64,000 nucleotides of DNA from Pelagibacterium sp. 26DY04. GTDB taxonomy: Bacteria; Pseudomonadota; Alphaproteobacteria; Rhizobiales; Devosiaceae. Both the position numbers and the translations under genes were made by a program. The notes beneath the pieces were generated by a model, which did not search any database, was not told the DNA's origin, and was given only the letters and a program-made list of their open reading frames with translations. Below, piece by piece: positions 27,197 to 35,221 of this stretch. Location of the stretch: positions 1,488,001 to 1,552,000 of the forward strand of contig NZ_CP101731.1 of the NCBI RefSeq assembly GCF_031202305.1, written 5' to 3'. Every line of letters begins with the position of its first letter. Within the stretch, counting starts at the first letter, position 1.

Positions 27197-27225
27197 AAGG
27201 CCGCTCCCCACGGAGCGGCCTTTTT
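27197..27225 (+). terminator. Terminator downstream of ndk
   Basis: AAGGCCGCTCC pairs with GGAGCGGCCTT across a short loop, followed by TTTTT on the plus strand. It touches the DUF1127 stop on the minus strand and may also stop that transcript, although no U-run follows in that direction. Confidence 0.88.
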
Positions 27226-27476
27226 CAATGCGGCTGCACGGGCTCGACAAGATCACGCCCGATGTGGTTGCGGGCCAGCGCGCGTTCCACGTCGACGCGC
27301 GTCAGCCCGATATCGCGCAATTGCCATTCTTCCATATCGGCGAGCCGGATCAGTGAACGCCTTCTGCCCGCGCTCGTCCGGTGCGCAACCCACAGGTTGA
27401 CGACATATCCCCTGAGTTCGTCCCAGAAATTAGGCCGGCTGCCTACGTGCTTGCTGCTTTCGAACATGAGATGCAT
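27225..27476 (-). CDS. DUF1127 small protein (YjiS-like)
   Basis: An 83-residue protein with the DUF1127 signature near its C-terminus (IRLADMEEWQLRDIGLTRVDVERAL). DUF1127 proteins are short, Arg-rich and widespread in alphaproteobacteria; some have been linked to RNA binding and phosphate or stress responses. I start at the ATG at 27476, where AAAGGACGG gives a good ribosome-binding site; an upstream in-frame ATG at 27578 would overlap the promoter region of the divergent LysR gene. Divergence from LysR over 107 bases suggests regulation by that protein. Confidence 0.85.
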   Translation of the reverse strand: MHLMFESSKHVGSRPNFWDELRGYVVNLWVAHRTSAGRRRSLIRLADMEEWQLRDIGLTRVDVERALARNHIGRDLVEPVQPH

Positions 27477-27583
27477 GGTTCCGTCCTTTCTCCTGACGAA
27501 ATCATCCTGCGCCTCTCGCATCGATTGATCTAACGAATGTTTTTGGCTATAAAGATCGATAAATCCGATGTGAGGCAAAGGCC

Positions 27584-28450
27584 ATGTTCTCTCTCGATCC
27601 TGATTTCCTCCGCACCTTTCTCGCCATCTCCGAAACCGGCAGCTTCGGCGGGGCCGGGGAGAAGGTGAACAAGACGCAGTCCACGGTCTCGGCCCAGATG
27701 AAGCGGCTCGAAGAGATCGTCGGCGTGCCGCTGTTCGAAAAGGAGGGGCGGCGCAACGTTCTCACCGCCGATGGCCTCAAGCTCCTCGAATATGCCGCGT
27801 CCATGGTCCGGCTCAACGATGAGGCCATCCGTGCCTTCCGTCCACCCGAGGTCAGCGGGCGCGTGCGCCTGGGTGCCATCGATGAATATGCCCAGGCGTT
27901 CCTCCCGGCGATCCTGCGTGCCTTCAATCTTGCCCATCCGGCAGTGCAGGTGGAAGTCGCGACCGGCAACACCGGCCACCTGCTCGATCTTCTGGCGGAC
28001 CGCCAGCTCGACGCGGCCATCCTGTCCTGCCGGGCAGGGGATACCGAGATCGAGGTGCTGCGCTCCGATCGCCTTCATTGGTTCGGTAGCGATGTGGGCT
28101 CACCTCATTTCGACGATCCACTGCCGTTCTGCGCCTGGTCTTCCGGCTGCTCCTGGCGCGAGATGGCGTCGGCGGCCTTGGCGCGCGATGGCCGCAGGTC
28201 GCGCCTCGTGGTCACCACCTCCAATGCAGCGCTCATTACGCTCACCGTCCGGGACGGTCTTGGCGTGGCGGTGGCGCCGGCGTGGTTTGTCAGCCCCGGT
28301 TTGCGGATTTTGGAGGAAATGGATGCGCGCTATCCCCTCGGCGTTGCCGAGATCGGCATAAAGCGCGCTGCCGGAGCGGAAAATCCCGTGCGCGAACTCT
28401 TCCTGTCCTACGCAAAGGCCCAATTGGGCTCACCCGCTCTGGCTGCTTGA
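27584..28450 (+). CDS. LysR family transcriptional regulator
   Basis: A 288-residue regulator with an N-terminal winged helix-turn-helix (about 3-62: FLRTFLAISETGSFGGAGEKVNKTQSTVS split over helix and turn) and a C-terminal periplasmic-binding-like effector domain starting near VRLGAIDEYA. The effector is unknown. It diverges from a DUF1127 gene. In Brucella and Agrobacterium the LysR protein VtlR activates DUF1127 genes, so control of its neighbour is plausible but inferred. Its 3' end overlaps the MarR gene tail-to-tail by 21 bases. Confidence 0.92.
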   Translation: MFSLDPDFLRTFLAISETGSFGGAGEKVNKTQSTVSAQMKRLEEIVGVPLFEKEGRRNVLTADGLKLLEYAASMVRLNDEAIRAFRPPEVSGRVRLGAIDEYAQAFLPAILRAFNLAHPAVQVEVATGNTGHLLDLLADRQLDAAILSCRAGDTEIEVLRSDRLHWFGSDVGSPHFDDPLPFCAWSSGCSWREMASAALARDGRRSRLVVTTSNAALITLTVRDGLGVAVAPAWFVSPGLRILEEMDARYPLGVAEIGIKRAAGAENPVRELFLSYAKAQLGSPALAA

Positions 28451-29053
28451 GGGAACGTCGCTTTTGGCCCTTGCGATCGAGCGGGACAATTGCGCGATGT
28501 CGTCGGCAAATTTTTCCTCAGCGTTCTCGCTCGTCCGCATCCAGGTCGAATAGCGTTCGAGCAGGGGGACGAATGCTGCGATGTCGTCCTTGGACCATCC
28601 GCTGAAAAACTCGCCCAACAGCAGCCATTTGAATTTGAGCACCGCATCGACCACGGCCTGCCCGGCCGGGGTCAGCTTGAGAATCGCGCGGCGGGCATCG
28701 CGCTGGGAGACGGCGCGGCGCGCATAGCCTGCATTGACCATCTCGGCCACCAGGCGGCTGGCGCGCGATGGATCGATGGCAAGGCGCTCGGCCACCGTTG
28801 AAACCATCGTCTCGTCTTCGTCGTTGGACCCCATGGCAAAGGACGGCGGAGCGATGGCAAACAGCACATCCACCTGAGCGAGATCGATGTCGAGCCCAAG
28901 CGCCCGCAAGGCGCGATGACCCAATTCGCGCTTGTGCATCTGGCGACGCCAGTTCTGCGCCACGGCATCTATCCGCAGCAGCGCCTCGGCAAGGTCGGGG
29001 TCCTTGCGGCGCTGGGCGAGGATCTCGCGTATCGTTTCCTGTCGCGATGGCAT
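28430..29053 (-). CDS. MarR family transcriptional regulator
   Basis: A 207-residue winged-helix regulator with the MarR pattern VSTVAERLAIDPSRASRLVAEMVNAGYARR (helix-turn-helix, about 82-112) and a wing containing DARRAILKLTPAG. It is longer than typical MarR proteins (about 140-160), with extra helices at both ends. It diverges from a DHA2 efflux gene across 99 bases that contain repeated AAATGCATG sites. Repression of both genes, relieved by a transported compound, is the usual logic of such pairs and is inferred here. Confidence 0.9.
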   Translation of the reverse strand: MPSRQETIREILAQRRKDPDLAEALLRIDAVAQNWRRQMHKRELGHRALRALGLDIDLAQVDVLFAIAPPSFAMGSNDEDETMVSTVAERLAIDPSRASRLVAEMVNAGYARRAVSQRDARRAILKLTPAGQAVVDAVLKFKWLLLGEFFSGWSKDDIAAFVPLLERYSTWMRTSENAEEKFADDIAQLSRSIARAKSDVPSSSQSG

Positions 29054-29066
29054 AGGCGATGCTCCT

Positions 29067-29094
29067 TAAATGCATGCCGAAAGCAAATGCATGC
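29067..29094. promoter_or_regulatory. Candidate MarR operator: two AAATGCATGC repeats
   Basis: TAAATGCATGC (29067-29077) and CAAATGCATGC (29084-29094) are direct repeats spaced 17 bases apart, each containing the palindrome GCATGC. A third partial copy, TAAATGCC, follows inside the presumed efflux promoter. Confidence 0.5.
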
Positions 29095-29096
29095 TA

Positions 29097-29126
29097 TTGA
29101 CATGTAAATGCCATAGGCAGATATCT
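29097..29126 (+). promoter_or_regulatory. Candidate promoter of the DHA2 efflux gene
   Basis: A perfect TTGACA lies three bases after the second operator repeat, with ATATCT 18 bases further on and the ATG 27 bases beyond. A regulator bound at the repeats would cover the -35 element. Confidence 0.45.
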
Positions 29127-29152
29127 CAAGCACGTTATTCCCGGAGTTTAAT

Positions 29153-30688
29153 ATGTCGCAATCCATTCCACCCGCACCGGAGGAAAAGCCCGCCAACGTC
29201 AGGTTGGTGATCGGTGCGGTCATCGCGACCCTGCTCGTAGCCTCGCTGGGCCAGACGATCATAACCACCGCTCTGCCCATCATCGTAGGCGAATTGGGTG
29301 GGATCGAACACATCTCATGGGCCATCACGGCCTATCTTCTCGCCGCCACCGTCGCCGCGCCGGTCTTCGGCAAGCTGGGCGATATGTACGGCCGCAAGCT
29401 GATGCTCCAGGTCGGCTTGGGACTGTTCATGGTCGCCTCGGTGATCGCGGCGCTGTCGGTCGATCTGACCATGCTGGTCGCCTGTCGCTTCCTGCAAGGG
29501 TTCGGCGGCGGCGGGCTGATCGTCACCGCCATGGCCGCGGTCGGCGACGTGCTGCCCGCCCGCGAGCGCGGCAAGGCGCAGGGCTTCATCGGCGCGTCCT
29601 TCGGCGTATCGACGGCCATCGGGCCGCTGATCGGCGGGCTGATCGTCCAGACTCTCTCCTGGCGCTGGCTGTTCCTGGTCAACCTGCCCATCGGCCTCAT
29701 CGCCTTCGCCGTCATCGCCGTGGCCTTCCAGCCGCACGCCACCAGCGTAAAGCGCAAGATCGACTATGCCGGCGCCATCCTGCTCACCGTCTCGCTCTCA
29801 TCGCTGGTGATCTACACCAGCATCGGCGGCACGGTCATGCCATGGCTCGACCCCCTGGCGCTGTCGCTACCGGTCGTCGGCATAGTGTCGCTCATCGCCT
29901 TCGTTCTGGTCGAGCGCAAGGCCGCCGAGCCGATTCTGCCCCTCTACCTCTTCCGCAACAACGCGTTTCTGGTTTCCAACGGCGTCGGCTTCATCGTCGG
30001 CACGGTCATGTTCGGCACCATCACATACATGCCCTCATACCTGCTGATCGTTCAGGGCTTTGCCCCCACCCAGGCCGGGCTGGCGCTCCTGCCGCTGATG
30101 ATCGGCCTGATCGGCACGTCCACGCTTTCGGGCATGTATATGTCGCGCACCGGACGCTACAAGCTATTGCCCATCGTGTCCTCGGCCGTCCTCGCCGTTG
30201 GCGCGCTGCTGCTGGGCACGCTCGGCACCGATACGCCGTTCCCGCTGGTCATGCTCTACGTCCTGCTGGTCGGCATCGGCATCGGGCCGGTGATGAGCGT
30301 GGGCGTCGCCGCGATCCAGAACGCGGTCCCCCATTCGGTGCTGGGTGTCGCGACGGCCAGCGCGCAGATGTTCCGCCAGATCGGCGGCTCGCTGGGCGTG
30401 GCCGTGCTCGGCGCCATCTTCGCCAATCGGCTGGCTTATGAAACGGCCGCAATCGGGCACCCGGAAGGAACCGCGGGCTTTAATGCCGACATTCTCGCCA
30501 CGATGCCGGCGGCCGAGCAGGCCGCCATGCTGCAGGCCTATGTCTCGGCGCTCCATCCGATCTTCTGGATCGCCGCCATCGCTGCCGTCGTCGCCTTCGT
30601 CATCGGCTGGCTCCTGGTCGAAATCCCGCTTTCCGACCGGCGGCCCGAGCGCATGGATCTCGAACCGGAAGCACAGGCGGCGGAATAG
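29153..30688 (+). CDS. MFS efflux transporter, DHA2 family (14 membrane segments)
   Basis: A 511-residue drug:proton antiporter-type transporter. Hydrophobic segments run throughout, consistent with the 14 helices of DHA2. The loop motif GKLGDMYGRKLML lies between helices 2 and 3, and the antiporter motif C region reads GPLIGGLIV. GGGLIVTAMAAVGDVLPARERGKAQG is similar to EmrB/SMR relatives. The ATG follows CCGGAG. It diverges from a MarR regulator that probably represses it. No membrane fusion partner (EmrA-like) is adjacent, so it probably works alone. The substrate is not predictable. Confidence 0.92.
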   Translation: MSQSIPPAPEEKPANVRLVIGAVIATLLVASLGQTIITTALPIIVGELGGIEHISWAITAYLLAATVAAPVFGKLGDMYGRKLMLQVGLGLFMVASVIAALSVDLTMLVACRFLQGFGGGGLIVTAMAAVGDVLPARERGKAQGFIGASFGVSTAIGPLIGGLIVQTLSWRWLFLVNLPIGLIAFAVIAVAFQPHATSVKRKIDYAGAILLTVSLSSLVIYTSIGGTVMPWLDPLALSLPVVGIVSLIAFVLVERKAAEPILPLYLFRNNAFLVSNGVGFIVGTVMFGTITYMPSYLLIVQGFAPTQAGLALLPLMIGLIGTSTLSGMYMSRTGRYKLLPIVSSAVLAVGALLLGTLGTDTPFPLVMLYVLLVGIGIGPVMSVGVAAIQNAVPHSVLGVATASAQMFRQIGGSLGVAVLGAIFANRLAYETAAIGHPEGTAGFNADILATMPAAEQAAMLQAYVSALHPIFWIAAIAAVVAFVIGWLLVEIPLSDRRPERMDLEPEAQAAE

Positions 30689-30755
30689 CTGCATCGGATC
30701 AACGGCTTAACGGCCTTCCCGGAATCAAGTCGATAGACGCCTGAATCAAACTATC

Positions 30756-30790
30756 AACGCCCCTGGGATTTCCCCAGGGGCGTTGCTTTT
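30756..30790. terminator. Terminator between convergent DHA2 and Slam-like genes
   Basis: AACGCCCCTGGG pairs with CCCAGGGGCGTT over a short loop, followed by GCTTTT on the plus strand. On the minus strand the stem comes right after the Slam-like stop codon and is followed by GATAGTTTG, so it may work weakly in that direction too. Confidence 0.75.
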
Positions 30791-32093
30791 AGAAGCTGGC
30801 CCGCAGCGAAAGCCCGATATCGTGGCTCTCATAGTCGTAGAACACGTTGTCCGACCAGCTATTGGTGTACTCGTAATAGATCGAGGGCATCAGCGGCCCG
30901 AACGTGATGTCGCGATGGCTGGCATCGATGCGGCCGGTGACGAACGTATCGACCTGATCTTTTTCGGTCTGGAACGGGGCAGGGCGCCAGTGCCAGCGCT
31001 GGCCGACGGTGCCTTCCAGACCCAGCAGCAATCCGCCTTCGAGCAGCGTATCGAGCCGCGCTTCGAGCGTGCCTTCCAGCGTGCGGAAACTCTCGTCATC
31101 GGTGTGGTGGTAGATGGCCCGGGCGGTCGTGGTGAGATTGATGTTCGGCGCCAGTGTGTTCGATAGCGACACCGCGCCGTCGGCCAGATAGCCGCTCCGT
31201 TGCGGAAAATGCGGGCGCTCGATCGCCGCGACCTTGAGGTTGACGGCCAGCCGCTGCTGCGCCGTGATCGGCAGGGTGAACGTACCCCGCGCGCCGGCTT
31301 CGATCCGTGTCAGCCGCTCCTCGTCGAGCCCGAAGGTCAGATAGGGGGCAACCACGGCACGCGCGGTATCGGTCACGCTGAATGAAACGGGGGTTTCCAC
31401 GGTAAAACTCGGCTCGAACCGCTCGTCGTCTGTCGTAAACCGCACGTCCGAACGCAGCACGCCCGAAACGGTCAGCGCCTCGGTCCGCGCCAATTCGACG
31501 GCCACCGAGCCGCCGAACTCAAACAGCACCCCGCGCTGCTCGCGCGCCTCGTCGGGAATCGTCCCAGGTCCCCAGAGACCGCCATCGATGGTCCGCTCGG
31601 ACGTGGCCCGGTTGACGTTGGTGGAAGGCGCGGCGGTGAAGTAACCACTCAGGGAGGGCTGGCCCCGCGACTGTTCGTTTTGGAGAAGCTGAGTAACGAG
31701 GTCGCGTTCCGGGCCGTCGGGCAGGATCGCCTGTAACGAACCGAGCCGGGCGGCAGCAACGTCGTACCGCCCCAATTGGCTATGGCAGCGATAAGCGACG
31801 AGATAGGGCGGCATGAAAAACGGTATCGCCTCGATCACGAGATCGGCAAGGATCACCGCATCGGAACATTGCCCGCTCTCGGCGTGACGCACCGAGGCGG
31901 CGTAGGCAGCCATGATATCGCCTTGCCCCGCCTGCGCATCGAGTTGCGCGGCAATCGCGTCGGCCCGTTGCCAATCCCTAACCGTCAGGGCCTGATCGAG
32001 CGAAACGAGGGAAAACTCTTGCGCCTGGACCGTGCCAACCGTCAGCCCGCTCAAAAGCACCCCCACAATCAAGCGTCCAATTCGGTGCATCAT
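30789..32093 (-). CDS. Slam-type outer-membrane lipoprotein translocator (type XI secretion)
   Basis: Slam proteins sit in the outer membrane and help move lipoproteins to the cell surface. The 434-residue product has a signal peptide (cleavage near VQAQE, about residue 27), an alpha-helical TPR-like N-terminal region (about 28-160), then a beta-barrel region. The barrel opens with YFTAAPSTNVNRAT, very close to the PSxNxNxAT signature of the Slam (DUF560) barrel, and ends in aromatic Phe. I start at the paired ATGs at 32093/32090; the open frame upstream is Arg/His-rich, matches nothing and overlaps the lipoprotein gene. The gene lies 104 bases downstream of a TbpB-like lipoprotein, the expected substrate. 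Confidence 0.8.
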   Translation of the reverse strand: MMHRIGRLIVGVLLSGLTVGTVQAQEFSLVSLDQALTVRDWQRADAIAAQLDAQAGQGDIMAAYAASVRHAESGQCSDAVILADLVIEAIPFFMPPYLVAYRCHSQLGRYDVAAARLGSLQAILPDGPERDLVTQLLQNEQSRGQPSLSGYFTAAPSTNVNRATSERTIDGGLWGPGTIPDEAREQRGVLFEFGGSVAVELARTEALTVSGVLRSDVRFTTDDERFEPSFTVETPVSFSVTDTARAVVAPYLTFGLDEERLTRIEAGARGTFTLPITAQQRLAVNLKVAAIERPHFPQRSGYLADGAVSLSNTLAPNINLTTTARAIYHHTDDESFRTLEGTLEARLDTLLEGGLLLGLEGTVGQRWHWRPAPFQTEKDQVDTFVTGRIDASHRDITFGPLMPSIYYEYTNSWSDNVFYDYESHDIGLSLRASF

Positions 32094-32197
32094 TCCCAAG
32101 CAAACCCATACGCCAACTAACGAAAGCGCGCTTGCGCGCCGTGCAAGGTGAATGCAATGAGGGATGGACTCCTCGAAAGTCCACCCCACGTCGATCA

Positions 32198-32938
32198 CTA
32201 ACGTTTGCTTCCGACGAGCGCGCCGGCGGTTGCGGCGTTGCCTGACTGCCCTCTGATCAAGCCGCCCATTTCCGCCGCTCCCGGGCCGTAGAACTGGCCG
32301 TCCACACGGTTTGTGGACTGAAGCGCGCCTTGCGTGGTCATGTTTCCGGTGAAACCGGTGCCTCTGATCACACCCGAGCCAGTACCAATCGGAATGTTTC
32401 CGTCGTTGAAATCCATCGAATACGTCCGTGCATCGAAATCGACACCGGCGATGAATTGACCGGCAGTGCCTGTCCCAGTAGAGGACGAAAGAGACCACAA
32501 CCCATCATAGATAGCGGTCTGATTAGGCATACTGCCGGGAGCAGTTCTGTTGCCGTTGAGCACTACCACTGCCTGCTGGTTGACGGTGTTATCCGCGATC
32601 AGCGCCGCCCTTGTGTAGTCTCCGACATAGAGAATTGCACCGTCATGATTGGTGCTCGTGGGATAAGCGTAGGCATCGATCCCGCTGTAGGTGTCGTCAG
32701 GTCCGGTTGAACGCGTGAAATTGTAGGTCGCACCCGCCACTTGAACTGATGTGTTTTGTGGCGAACCGCTGATGGTTCCCGTTCCCGTTTGAGTCGTGGA
32801 CGAGCCATTTTGCATCCGCAGAGCTGAATAGGTTAGCGGAGACTGTTCAGGAGGAGGCGGATTGGACCCCGAACTAGAACACCCGGCTAGGGCGAGTGTC
32901 GCGAGAGTGGTGGAAAGTACTGCGAATCGGGTGGTCAT
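32198..32938 (-). CDS. TbpB-like surface lipoprotein (predicted Slam substrate)
   Basis: A 246-residue lipoprotein with lipobox L17-A18-G19-C20. Residue +2 is Ser, so no Lol-avoidance Asp keeps it in the inner membrane. A Ser/Gly/Pro-rich linker follows, then a small beta-rich domain rich in Thr, Gly and Asn. The end (DGQFYGPGAAEMGGLIRG) matches the FYGPxAxExGG handle of TbpB/factor-H-binding-type beta barrels. A strong AAGGAGG ribosome-binding site precedes the ATG. No TonB receptor or other iron genes are nearby, so its ligand is unknown. It is expressed ahead of the Slam-like gene, the usual cassette arrangement. Confidence 0.8.
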   Translation of the reverse strand: MTTRFAVLSTTLATLALAGCSSSGSNPPPPEQSPLTYSALRMQNGSSTTQTGTGTISGSPQNTSVQVAGATYNFTRSTGPDDTYSGIDAYAYPTSTNHDGAILYVGDYTRAALIADNTVNQQAVVVLNGNRTAPGSMPNQTAIYDGLWSLSSSTGTGTAGQFIAGVDFDARTYSMDFNDGNIPIGTGSGVIRGTGFTGNMTTQGALQSTNRVDGQFYGPGAAEMGGLIRGQSGNAATAGALVGSKR

Positions 32939-33124
32939 GAGTTGTCCTCCTTGAGTGGTCGGGTCGAGTAGACCTTCACTGTCCGGGCAACAATGCGGCC
33001 CGAATGTGGAAGTTCCGAGTCATGGACGTTTGAAAGCAGCGGTGTTGCAATCTGGCCCCAACAGGCTGACACATCCGTTCGAACGCCATAGTATGGTCAC
33101 CAAACCAGCATGAACTGCACCTGA

Positions 33125-35221
33125 ATGAACAAGCCCCTCGTCGTTCGCACTGCCCGCACCGTCTGCCCTCACGATTGCCCGTCAACCTGCGCTCTCGATG
33201 TCGAAGTGCTCGATACCGGCACCATCGGCCGTGTGCGCGGCGCCAAGGACGATCCCTATACGGCCGGGGTGATCTGCGAGAAGGTCGCCCGCTATGCGGA
33301 GCGCGCGCATCACCCCGACAGGCTGCTCTATCCCATGCGCCGCACCGGCCCGAAGGGATCGGGGCGGTTCGAGCGGATCACCTGGGACGAAGCGCTTGAC
33401 GAGATCGGCCGCCGGTTTCTGGAGATCGAGAACGAGTTCGGCGCCGATTCCATCTGGCCTTATTACTATGCGGGCACCATGGGCCATGTGCAGCGCGACG
33501 GCATAAATCGGCTGCGCCACGCCAAGGGCTATGCCGGCCAGTACGACACCATTTGCGTCATGATCTCCTGGACCGGCTACATCGCCGGCACCGGGCTTCT
33601 GGCCGGGCCCAATCCCGAGCAGATGGCCGAGAGCGACTGCGTGGTCATTTGGGGCACCAATCCGGTCAACACCCAGATCAACGTCATGACCCATGCCATC
33701 CGCGCCCGGCGCGAGAGGGGCGCCAGGCTCGTCGTCGTCGATATCTACCGCACCGCGACCATGGAGCAGGCGGATATGCCGCTGCTCATCCGTCCGGGCA
33801 CCGATGGCGCCCTGGCTTTGGCGGTGATGCATGTGCTGTTCCGCGATGGATTGGCGGACCGCGAATTTCTCTTGAGCCACACCGATTTCGACGCCGAAGT
33901 TGAATCGCACCTTGCGGATAAGACCCCGGAATGGGCAGCGTCCATCACCGGCCTGTCGGTCGAGGAAATCGAGGCTTTCGCCCAAGTGCTCGGCGAAAAC
34001 CCGCGCGCCTATTTCCGCCTCGGCTATGGCTTTTCCCGCCAGCGTAATGGCGCGACCAACATGCACGCCGCGCTTTGTGTCCCCACAATGCTGGGCGCAT
34101 GGAAGCATCGCGGCGGCGGCGCCTTTCATTCCAATTCCGGCACCTGGGGGCTCGACAAATCCCAGATCACCGGCGCTTCGCTCAAAAAACCCGATGTGCG
34201 CGAATTGGACATGTGCCGCATCGGCCCGATCCTCACCGGCGATGTCGAAGCGCTCAAGGGCGGCGGGCCGGTCAAGGCGCTGCTGATCCAGAACACCAAT
34301 CCCATGGTGGTGACGCCCGATCACAGCCTCACCCGCCGGGGCTTTGAGCGCGAAGATCTTTTCACCGTCGTCCACGAGCAGTTCACGACCGAAACGGCCC
34401 AGATGGCCGATATCGTCCTGCCCGCGACCATGTTCGTCGAGCACAACGACTATTACACTCGCGGCGGTCACACCCGCGTACTCTATGGTCCCAAGCTGAT
34501 CGACGCTCCGGGCGAAGCCATGCCGAACCACTTCGTCATCAACGAAATCGCCAGGCGCGTCGGCGCCCCTCACGCCGCAACCGAAAAGACCGACCGCGAG
34601 ATGGTCGCGGAAACCTTTGCCAAATCAGGTTATGGCGACCTCGAAGAGATCGAAAAATCCGGCTTCGTCGACCGCGCCTTGCCCGATGACAGGGCCCGCT
34701 ATGCCGCTGGCTTTGCCTGGCCGGATGGCAAGTTCCGCTTCAAGCCCGATTGGGAGGCCACGCGGATCAAGCGCGGCGTGGAATGGGTCTGCGATCCATC
34801 CGAGATGCCAAAACTTGTCGATTTCACCGATTGGAACGAACCGACTTCCGCCGAGGTCCCGTTCCGCCTCACCACCTCTCCGGCGCGGACGTTCCTCAAC
34901 TCCACCTTCATCGAAACCCCCGGCAGCCAGAAGCGGGAGGGGGCACCATCGCTCCTTATGCACCCTGACGATGCCTCCCGCCTCGACCTCTCCGATGGCG
35001 CACCCGTCACCGTCGGCAATCACCGTGGAAGCGTTGAACTGACCTTGCGCGTCTTCGATGGCCTGCGTCCCGGCGTCGTCGTTGCCGAGGGCCTGCATCC
35101 GCACAAGGCGCATCGCAAGGGCAGGGGGATCAACACCTTGATCGGCTCCGATCCCGTCAAGCCGTTCGGTGGAGCGGCTTTCCACGATGCCGCCGTTTGG
35201 GTCAGGGCATCGGCCGCATGA
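33125..35221 (+). CDS. Molybdopterin-dependent oxidoreductase (DMSO reductase / formate dehydrogenase-like)
   Basis: A 698-residue catalytic protein of the molybdopterin oxidoreductase family. An N-terminal [4Fe-4S] site is formed by C14, C18, C22 and C51, followed by the central Mo-bis-MGD domains (VVIWGTNPVNT, FRLGYGFSRQRNGATNMHA, LIQNTNPMVVTPD) and a C-terminal dinucleotide-binding domain (ETPGSQKREGAPSLLMHPDD). No Tat or Sec signal is present, so it appears cytosolic. The substrate cannot be told from sequence; relatives are often annotated vaguely as formate dehydrogenase or BisC-like. No electron-transfer subunits are adjacent. It overlaps the next gene by four bases (ATGA). Confidence 0.88.
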   Translation: MNKPLVVRTARTVCPHDCPSTCALDVEVLDTGTIGRVRGAKDDPYTAGVICEKVARYAERAHHPDRLLYPMRRTGPKGSGRFERITWDEALDEIGRRFLEIENEFGADSIWPYYYAGTMGHVQRDGINRLRHAKGYAGQYDTICVMISWTGYIAGTGLLAGPNPEQMAESDCVVIWGTNPVNTQINVMTHAIRARRERGARLVVVDIYRTATMEQADMPLLIRPGTDGALALAVMHVLFRDGLADREFLLSHTDFDAEVESHLADKTPEWAASITGLSVEEIEAFAQVLGENPRAYFRLGYGFSRQRNGATNMHAALCVPTMLGAWKHRGGGAFHSNSGTWGLDKSQITGASLKKPDVRELDMCRIGPILTGDVEALKGGGPVKALLIQNTNPMVVTPDHSLTRRGFEREDLFTVVHEQFTTETAQMADIVLPATMFVEHNDYYTRGGHTRVLYGPKLIDAPGEAMPNHFVINEIARRVGAPHAATEKTDREMVAETFAKSGYGDLEEIEKSGFVDRALPDDRARYAAGFAWPDGKFRFKPDWEATRIKRGVEWVCDPSEMPKLVDFTDWNEPTSAEVPFRLTTSPARTFLNSTFIETPGSQKREGAPSLLMHPDDASRLDLSDGAPVTVGNHRGSVELTLRVFDGLRPGVVVAEGLHPHKAHRKGRGINTLIGSDPVKPFGGAAFHDAAVWVRASAA

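Noticed and set aside
32094..32498. N-terminal extension of the Slam-like gene by about 135 codons
   Set aside because: The extension overlaps the lipoprotein gene out of frame, is Arg/His-rich, and would bury the clear signal peptide that starts at 32093.
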